Assembly: GCA_964465915.1 (NCBI GenBank)
Contig: CAYXMJ010000064.1
Coordinates: 1-14,718 of the forward strand
Direction: 5' to 3'
From: CAVPHV01 sp964465915
GTDB lineage: Bacteria > Actinomycetota > Acidimicrobiia > Spongiisociales > UBA5794
Length of the DNA: 14,718 nt
Below are positions 6,978-12,711 of this stretch, in pieces. Numbering within the stretch: position 1 is the first letter of the stretch; each line of letters begins with the position of its first letter. Under the pieces are notes generated by a model. The model ran no database searches, was not told the origin of the DNA, and saw only the letters and a list, made by a program, of their open reading frames with translations. The translations under genes were made by a program, and so were the position numbers.

Positions 6978-8594
6978 CTAACGACCACGTTGGGTTGGGT
7001 CTTGGCCCTCCTCACGCAGCCGGGCGCGCAGGCCTCGCGCCCTGCGCTGGTAGATCGTCTCGCTGGGATCGCTTGCCCGTCGCGTCGTCTCGGGATCCAG
7101 CAACCTTCGGGCGGCCGGGGGCCGACCGGAACCATCGGGCTCGGCAAATGCCACCGTGCGGGCTCGCACCAGCCGAGCCAGGGCCTCCAGCTCGGATCGG
7201 CGTCGGGTCAAGCTTGCGAATGCGTCGGTCGATTTGATAACGGCGGCCAGGCCTACCGGACCTCCGACGGTGTCCGTCTCCGTGGTTTCGGTGAGGGCGG
7301 CAGGGGAGTCGCCCCCACCGGAGGGGACCGGATCGGGCCTCGGCTCGACATCAGGATCCAGCGAATCAGCCGCCTCTGACCCGGCGGCCTCGGCCACGGC
7401 CGCCGGGTCAGAGGTTGAGCCGGTGAGGTCGATGGTGCGATGTTCGAGGTCGATGATCTCACCGATCATGCCGGTGCGCTCGAGCGTGGTCTCGGTGAGC
7501 TTCCTGAGTTCTCGCTCGATGTCTGCCACGGCGGTGCGCAGCTGGGCGGCCCGGCGGTCGAGTCGTTCCTTGTCGCGTCGTGCCTCTTCGACGATCTCCT
7601 CGGCCCGACCCTGGGCGCGATCGAGGATCTCATCCGATTGTGACTGTGCCGCGGAGACACGCTCGGCCGCATCCGTCTTGGCCTTGCTGAGCAACTCCTC
7701 GGTGCGGACGTTCGTCTGCGAAACGAGCGCCGCAGCTCCGGCTACCGCCTTGGAGCGAATCTCTTCGGCCTCGTTTTCGGCGACCGTGACCAAGGCCTCA
7801 GCCTTGGCGCGACGCGTCGTGCGCAGCTCGTCGACCTCAGCCTTCACTCTGGTCCGCAACTCCTTGGTCTCCGAGAGGGCGGAAGCAATCAGGGTCTCTG
7901 CTTCGCGCCGGCTGGCTGCTGTGGTGGCGGCCGCATCTGCGGAGGCGGTGGCTGCTACCCGTTCGGCTTCGGCCCTCGCATCTGCGGTGAGCCGAGCCCC
8001 CTCCTCCGCGGCGTCGCGGAGCGTGGTTTCGGCCTCGCGGTGGTGATTCGAAAGGACGTGGTTGGCCTCCTCGCTCTTGGCTTCGGCATCGGCAATCGCG
8101 GAGGTCAGCACCTCGTCGGCTTGGGCCCTGGCGGACTCAGTCTTTGCTTTGGCGATTTCGAGAATCTCGTTGGCTTCGGACCGCACCCGCGCGGCGTCCT
8201 CGTCGGCGTTGGCCTGGGTCGCGGTTGCCGCGGCGTAGAGGCTGTCTGCGTCAGCCGCCGCCTTGGCGAGCATGACGTCGATCTGCGTCCCCGTCTCGCC
8301 GATGATCTCGTCTGCCTGGGCGCGAGCGGCATCGAGCAGGTTCGCCCCCTCCTTCTTGGCGTCGGCGATCATCTCGTCACGAGTTCGCTGCGCCGCAACA
8401 AAAGTGCGGTGAATGGCCTCGCTGGCGTCATCAGCTTCGCGCAGCTTCACCTCGAGTTCGTTGGCGAGCGCCTCGTACTCGCGCAGCGTGTTGGCCAACC
8501 GGCCCATTGCCGCATCGACTTCAGCGGGGTCGTACCCGCGCCTTCGTACCACTGTGAAGTGGTGCGACTCGATCGTGGATGATCGGACTCGCAT
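6978..8594 (-). CDS. DivIVA-domain protein with long hendecad coiled coil (Scy/FilP/Wag31-like)
   Basis: The 538-residue protein starts with a DivIVA-type head: FTVVRRRGYDPAEVDAAM (13-30) carries the RGYDxxEVD motif that places DivIVA proteins at curved membrane and cell poles. A very long alanine/glutamate-rich coiled coil follows (about 31-385). From about residue 177 to 356 it repeats with an exact 11-residue period (A-E-x-L/I-type units). Then come an acidic, proline-rich, probably disordered stretch (about 393-445) and a basic arginine-rich tail (about 460-538). By analogy with actinobacterial Wag31, Scy and FilP it is probably a polar or cytoskeletal scaffold for growth or division; this is inference. 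I chose the ATG at 8594 because AAGGA lies 6 bases ahead of it. A longer frame upstream would run through the divergent HTH gene and has no DivIVA-like content. Confidence 0.82.
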   Translation of the reverse strand: MRVRSSTIESHHFTVVRRRGYDPAEVDAAMGRLANTLREYEALANELEVKLREADDASEAIHRTFVAAQRTRDEMIADAKKEGANLLDAARAQADEIIGETGTQIDVMLAKAAADADSLYAAATATQANADEDAARVRSEANEILEIAKAKTESARAQADEVLTSAIADAEAKSEEANHVLSNHHREAETTLRDAAEEGARLTADARAEAERVAATASADAAATTAASRREAETLIASALSETKELRTRVKAEVDELRTTRRAKAEALVTVAENEAEEIRSKAVAGAAALVSQTNVRTEELLSKAKTDAAERVSAAQSQSDEILDRAQGRAEEIVEEARRDKERLDRRAAQLRTAVADIERELRKLTETTLERTGMIGEIIDLEHRTIDLTGSTSDPAAVAEAAGSEAADSLDPDVEPRPDPVPSGGGDSPAALTETTETDTVGGPVGLAAVIKSTDAFASLTRRRSELEALARLVRARTVAFAEPDGSGRPPAARRLLDPETTRRASDPSETIYQRRARGLRARLREEGQDPTQRGR

Positions 8595-8634
8595 CCAATG
8601 TCCTTCCCCGGACCGCTCCGCCCATCGAGGCCCC

Positions 8635-8721
8635 TTGCGACCCTGCAGAGCAACCGAGGGAGGTCGCAAATGTATGTGTGCGCAGCGGACTCTAGAGAGA
8701 ACGCGAAAACCGTCGCAAATG
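8635..8721. repeat. Three copies of TTGCGAC in the divergent intergenic region
   Basis: TTGCGAC occurs on the plus strand at 8635-8641 and on the minus strand at 8663-8669 and 8712-8718. The last two extend to the 10-base direct repeat GTCGCAAATG (8663-8672, 8712-8721; 49 bases apart). The first two form an inverted pair 21 bases apart. They may be operator sites for the neighbouring HTH protein or another regulator. The distal copy could instead serve as a -35 box. Confidence 0.45.
8689..8718 (-). promoter_or_regulatory. Candidate promoter for the DivIVA-like gene
   Basis: On the minus strand TTGCGA (8718-8713), an 18-base spacer and TAGAGT (8694-8689) form a plausible -35/-10 pair. It would give a leader of about 85-90 bases before the ATG at 8594, which has a normal ribosome binding site. 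An alternative -10, TACATT (8674-8669), overlaps a TTGCGAC copy. Confidence 0.35.
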
Positions 8722-8756
8722 CCATTGGTGTGGTTTCTGGTCGGGCAGCGACGTTG

Positions 8757-8786
8757 TTGCCCGTCGAGGGGTTGTCCGCATAGTGT
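8757..8786 (+). promoter_or_regulatory. Promoter for the HTH gene (leaderless)
   Basis: TTGCCC (8757-8762), an 18-base spacer and TAGTGT (8781-8786) precede the ATG at 8793 by 6 bases, with no Shine-Dalgarno sequence between. This is the best complete -35/-10 pair in the window and points to a leaderless mRNA. Confidence 0.55.
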
Positions 8787-8792
8787 TGGCAG

Positions 8793-9020
8793 ATGGAATT
8801 GATCAAGGTCGAGATCGACAAGGACTGGCTGTCGGTAGCCGACATCTGCGACTACATGGGCGTGTCGGCGTTTGTGGTGACCGGTCAACTCCGGTCGGGC
8901 AACCTGCCCGCAGTCAAGTTCGGTCGAGAGTGGCGGGTCGCTCGCCAGGACTTCGAGGATTGGATCAACGCACAGCGGATCGAGTCCCACACCAAGGCGG
9001 CATCGGAAGTAGACGCCTGA
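8793..9020 (+). CDS. Small excisionase/MerR-type helix-turn-helix protein
   Basis: This 75-residue protein is made almost only of a winged helix-turn-helix domain of the HTH_17/excisionase type. WLSVADICDYMGVSAFVVTG (12-31) is the helix-turn-helix, GNLPAVKFGREWRV (36-49) is the wing, and ARQDFEDWINAQR (50-62) is the closing helix. It should bind DNA and probably acts as a small transcription factor, like BldC-type proteins of actinobacteria. No integrase or phage gene is nearby, so a true excisionase role is unlikely. It is transcribed away from the DivIVA-like gene, and three TTGCGAC copies lie in the shared upstream region. It converges on the sensor operon with only 11 bases between the stop codons. 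Confidence 0.8.
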   Translation: MELIKVEIDKDWLSVADICDYMGVSAFVVTGQLRSGNLPAVKFGREWRVARQDFEDWINAQRIESHTKAASEVDA

Positions 9021-9036
9021 ACGCGGCCCGCTCAGG
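9016..9036. terminator. Symmetrical hairpin spanning both convergent stop codons
   Basis: CCTGA (9016-9020) pairs with TCAGG (9032-9036), and GCG (9023-9025) pairs with CGC (9029-9031), leaving an AC bulge. The arms contain the stop codons of the HTH gene and of the second sensor gene. It could act in both directions. There is no U-tract, so this is a tentative call. Confidence 0.35.
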
Positions 9037-11203
9037 TGCCCTCAATCGATTCGATCTGGCCCCGGCGTCTTCCCACGAGGACTTGCGCGGTTACGGGTTC
9101 GCCGCGAAGGTCGACGAGATCGCTGGTTCGCTCGAGGATCCAATCGGATCCGAGCTCGGCGGCAGTTGAGGCGTCCACCAGAATCTGCGCCCGTCCCGCA
9201 ATCGAATCGAGTGCCATGGCGTTCCGGGGCGGGTCACCGAATACCCCGTAGGTGATTTGGCTGGCGGAGAGCATACCGGCGATGACGCTCCCGCTGCTGA
9301 GGCCGGCGTGGTACGTCACGTCGACGTTCGCTTCCTCCGTCATGTCCTCGATGAATGCGCATGCGGCAAGCGCGAACTCGGCGGCGGCCTCGGCGGCGAC
9401 GTCGGGATCTCCCAGACCCGCCGCGAAGATATGGCTGCTTCCCGCCGACCGGACCCGTTCGATGCCCAGGTCATCCGCATAGGTCTCCAGTTGGGCCGAC
9501 AGTCGCGTCCCGAGCTGCGTCGCCCAGTCTTGGTCGACTCCCGCATCGACCAGCGAGCCGGTTGCTGTGAGAGCAATCACCGTGGCGGTGTCGGCGAGAT
9601 CCTCCAGCTGACGGTCTCCCTTCCGGAGCCGGCGGACGATGCGATCGGGAAGGGCAGACCTGAGCAGTTTTCCGACCTCGTGCGCCTCTTCCATGAGCGC
9701 TTCGTGTTGGGCGTGCAGATCCGCCGTGAACGTGTTGATGCGGCGGCCGACATCGCCGTATTCGTTGCGTCCGAGATCCGGCACCTCGGTGGTGAGGTCG
9801 CCGGCGGCAACGTCGGCTGCCGCGGCGACGACGGGGTCCACCGGCCGCGTCATCCGGTCGGCGAGGAGAAGCCCGAGCAGCCCCACGATCGGGAGCAGGA
9901 TGGCAGCGGTGATCAGCAATCTGCGTGTGTAGTCGTTGACGGCCTCCTTGGCTTCAGACCACGCGACGTCCGAGACAATGACCCACGCGACGTCCTCGAA
10001 TCCGACCTGTTCGGCCACCGTCAGCGTCCGCTGGTTGAGGTAGTTGGTTGTTGACCCGATGAAGGTGTCGCCATCGAAGGCGGCATCGACGGCCTCGGTG
10101 TCCACGGGCTGGAGCAAGACGGTTGAGTCGAAAGCGGCGATGAAGGCGGCGAGTTCGGCTGGGTACCCTGCGGCGGCGAACTCAGCCGCGAAGGCCTCGG
10201 GATCCTCCAGCCACAGCCTCGCGTCGGAACGCATCGTGAGGTCGCTGCCAACCACGTAGCTCTCGCCGGTGCTCCCGAATCCCGTGTCCTGCCATTGGCC
10301 TTGCGCGGTCATGATGTCATTGAGGCCTTCAATCGGAATCGTGACGGCAACGGCGCCGATCGGTTCTCCTTCGTTGCGCACGGAGGCAGCCGCGAACATC
10401 ACCGGCGCTCCGTCCTTTGGCACGTAGAAGTCGAAGTCGTTGAGCACGGCCGTTCCCAGAGGAGCCGCGGTGATCTTCTCGATGATGGCGCGTGCCAGTG
10501 CGCTGTCACTGCCCAACCCGGTCGTGAGGTTGGCCGCGAAATCGATGCGCTTCTCGACGGTGTAGACCACGGTGGTGTCTAGGTCGATGAGGAGGAGGTC
10601 TCCGAAGCGCAAGTTGTCTCGCACCTGCCTCATGACGGGGTGATGCTCCTCGTGAGTGAGCCGGTACGCCGACGTGTCGCCCTCGGCCGTGATGAGCTCG
10701 TCTCGCTCTCCCGCCGCGAATGGGTTGCTGACGATGTAGTGGTACTGCAGATACTGCGACGCCTCCGCGGTCGGGAGCATGTCGGCGAGCGGTGGTGGGT
10801 CAACACCCTTGTCGGTGTAGACCTGTGCCACGGTCTCGCGATAGAAGTCCTCCACGGCTGCGATTTCCGCCGGTTCGAGGAGTTGCGGCTGGTCGAGCAG
10901 GTCCTGATAGGCCGCTGAGAAGGCCACCAGGGCTTGCTTGACGGCGGCGTCTCTGGCGAGAACGGTGACGTCGTCCTCGATGTCCTGCAGGCCCTTGCTG
11001 ATGGCACGGGCTCGGGCTTGGCCCTGGATGGTCAGCTGTTCCTCGACCTGTTCGGTGAGCAGATCACGGACCTGGATGTAGTTCAGGACGCCGAGCACGG
11101 CAACCGACGTCAGGGCCACCAGAATCATCGTGGTCGCCAGTTTGCGACGAAGGCTGTGCCGGCCCTTCCGCTTGGGCTGGTTCGCTTGGGTGGCCGCCGT
11201 CAT
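9032..11203 (-). CDS. Cache-HAMP-degenerate class III cyclase sensor protein (sensor B)
   Basis: This 723-residue membrane sensor has a basic N-terminus, a membrane helix (about 24-43), a double-Cache extracytoplasmic domain (about 44-425) with GFGSTGESYVVGSDLTMRS (308-326), a second helix (429-449), a HAMP domain (about 452-503) and a linker. A class III nucleotide cyclase-like domain ends the protein (about 535-715). In that domain the FADIVGF-type motif reads TVIALTATGSL (541-551) and the KxxGD-type motif reads RVRSAGSS (583-590), so both metal-binding aspartates are missing. YGVFGD (652-657) and HAGLSSGSV (632-640) keep the fold signature. It is therefore probably a pseudocyclase or regulatory partner. 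Its ATG overlaps the channel stop (ATGA). It is paralogous to sensor A over its whole visible length. Confidence 0.85.
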   Translation of the reverse strand: MTAATQANQPKRKGRHSLRRKLATTMILVALTSVAVLGVLNYIQVRDLLTEQVEEQLTIQGQARARAISKGLQDIEDDVTVLARDAAVKQALVAFSAAYQDLLDQPQLLEPAEIAAVEDFYRETVAQVYTDKGVDPPPLADMLPTAEASQYLQYHYIVSNPFAAGERDELITAEGDTSAYRLTHEEHHPVMRQVRDNLRFGDLLLIDLDTTVVYTVEKRIDFAANLTTGLGSDSALARAIIEKITAAPLGTAVLNDFDFYVPKDGAPVMFAAASVRNEGEPIGAVAVTIPIEGLNDIMTAQGQWQDTGFGSTGESYVVGSDLTMRSDARLWLEDPEAFAAEFAAAGYPAELAAFIAAFDSTVLLQPVDTEAVDAAFDGDTFIGSTTNYLNQRTLTVAEQVGFEDVAWVIVSDVAWSEAKEAVNDYTRRLLITAAILLPIVGLLGLLLADRMTRPVDPVVAAAADVAAGDLTTEVPDLGRNEYGDVGRRINTFTADLHAQHEALMEEAHEVGKLLRSALPDRIVRRLRKGDRQLEDLADTATVIALTATGSLVDAGVDQDWATQLGTRLSAQLETYADDLGIERVRSAGSSHIFAAGLGDPDVAAEAAAEFALAACAFIEDMTEEANVDVTYHAGLSSGSVIAGMLSASQITYGVFGDPPRNAMALDSIAGRAQILVDASTAAELGSDWILERTSDLVDLRGEPVTAQVLVGRRRGQIESIEGT

Positions 11204-12711
11204 TCTGCACCCGCCTCGGTGGGGAGTTTCGCTTCCTCCTGCTGCGAAGCCGCGTACGACTCGAGCATTCGGTCGAGACGTCGCTCCCAGGCTTTGACGA
11301 CGCGGTTGAAGACGGTCGACAACTCCGGGGTTCGACTGGCCACTTCGGCGGCGACGGCCTCGTTGACGACCACGACTTCGCAGTCGGTCACCGCCACGAC
11401 GCCGGGGCGCTCTTGGCGGGTGGGAGCGGTTCCGATCACGCCAAAGACCTCACCCGTGGCGAGCTCTGCGATGTTGAGCGTTGCGCCGTCGGGAGCGCTG
11501 ACGACGATGCGAGCCGCACCCTCCGCCAGAATGTAGAGGTCGCGGCTGGAGGTGCGGCCGTCGATGATGACCTCGCCCCGGGCGAAGCGCATGGGTTGTG
11601 CGTCGGCGGCAATTCGGTCGATGTCGGCGTCGTCGAGCTGGGAGATGAGCGGCGAAACGGACACGCGGCGACGAACCTCGGCCCGGGTGGGTTTGCTTTC
11701 CTCGGTCGTACGCACCCCGTCGTACATGTAGAGGTCGTAGGCCGGGCTGGGGAGGGGAACATCATGGCGGTGCGATGCGTACCAAACGAGGGACCCAAAA
11801 TCGCTCCTGATCCGGGGCGAGTCCTTGTGGTCGTCGATCCACATTTGGATGTCGTAGGTCATCAGCGGGTCGTCGACCGTGACGACCTTGACATCGGGCG
11901 GTGGCTCCTCGAGCACCCCCGGGGTTGATCGGGCGGCGTCCAGCAGCATCTCTTTCGCCAGCGTCGGTGGGTTGGAATAGGCGACCTGAACCGTCACGAC
12001 GATGCGGTGGAGCTTCTCGGGCTGGTAGTAGTTGACAATCTCTGCGGCAGCCAGGTTGGCGTTGGGGACGATGTACAGGTCGCCGTTGCGGTCCCGGATT
12101 CGGGAGCTACGCCAGTTGATGTCTTCGACCCGCCCTTCGATGTCGACCGCCTTGATCCAGTCGCCGGGCTGGAAGGGGGCATCGCTGAGTAGGAGCAGGC
12201 CGGAGGCGAGGCCGCTCAGGGTGTCTTGGAGGGCGAGCGAGATGATGAGCGAGGTCACCCCGAGCGCGGCGAAGGCGGCCGAGAGATCGACGCCCCACAC
12301 GCCCTCGAGCAGGATCCAGCCGACGGCGACAATGAGGAGAAGGCGGGGTAGCGCAAGCAGGATGCGGGGCAGGCCGCGCTCGTCGCTATCGACGTTGGCT
12401 CGCTTCTCGAACCTGGCGACGATGATCCCCAGCAGCACGAGTCCGGCGGCGGCAATGGAGAGGACGAAGGCCGTGCCGATCAAACGGACGACGAGGCGGG
12501 AGTCGTCGAGGTCGAGCATCCCGCGCAAGAGCGCAAGGATGGCGAACAGCGGGATGGTCCACACCCGCAGGATCGAGGCCACCCGGGTGAACGGCGAATC
12601 GCGTTGGCGCAGCCGTTCCTCGATCTCGCCCATCCCGATGATCGTGATGGGCAGGAAGATGACGATGATGATCGCCCACACGGCGGCCTGTTCTTCGACC
12701 AACGACGTCAT
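11200..12711 (-). CDS. MscS-family channel with C-terminal cyclic-nucleotide-binding-like domain
   Basis: This is a 503-residue channel of the MscS superfamily. About five hydrophobic segments come first (about 11-27, 44-64, 74-98, 117-137, 143-176). The last is the pore helix LGVTSLIISLALQDTLSGLASG (150-171), followed by the MscS beta domain (PFQPGDWI 179-186; NWRSSRIRDRNGDLYIVPNANL 199-220). A cNMP-binding-like domain occupies about 351-470. This is the layout of bCNG channels. The phosphate-binding cassette reads GEVFGVIGTAP then RQERPGVVAV (420-441): Arg435 may match the phosphate-binding arginine, but the usual FGE glutamate is Val425. Ligand specificity is therefore doubtful. I chose the ATG at 12711 because it overlaps sensor A's TGA (ATGA, 12708-12711); the longer frame upstream is out-of-frame sequence of sensor A. 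The stop overlaps sensor B's start in the same way. Confidence 0.9.
   Translation of the reverse strand: MTSLVEEQAAVWAIIIVIFLPITIIGMGEIEERLRQRDSPFTRVASILRVWTIPLFAILALLRGMLDLDDSRLVVRLIGTAFVLSIAAAGLVLLGIIVARFEKRANVDSDERGLPRILLALPRLLLIVAVGWILLEGVWGVDLSAAFAALGVTSLIISLALQDTLSGLASGLLLLSDAPFQPGDWIKAVDIEGRVEDINWRSSRIRDRNGDLYIVPNANLAAAEIVNYYQPEKLHRIVVTVQVAYSNPPTLAKEMLLDAARSTPGVLEEPPPDVKVVTVDDPLMTYDIQMWIDDHKDSPRIRSDFGSLVWYASHRHDVPLPSPAYDLYMYDGVRTTEESKPTRAEVRRRVSVSPLISQLDDADIDRIAADAQPMRFARGEVIIDGRTSSRDLYILAEGAARIVVSAPDGATLNIAELATGEVFGVIGTAPTRQERPGVVAVTDCEVVVVNEAVAAEVASRTPELSTVFNRVVKAWERRLDRMLESYAASQQEEAKLPTEAGAE

Noticed and set aside
8595..8990. N-terminal extension of the DivIVA-like protein to 8990
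   Set aside because: It would overlap the HTH gene and its promoter on the opposite strand and lacks DivIVA content; the ATG at 8594 has a good ribosome binding site.
8793..9020. Excisionase of a mobile element
   Set aside because: The fold is excisionase-like, but no integrase, attachment site or phage gene is nearby, so a small regulator is more likely.
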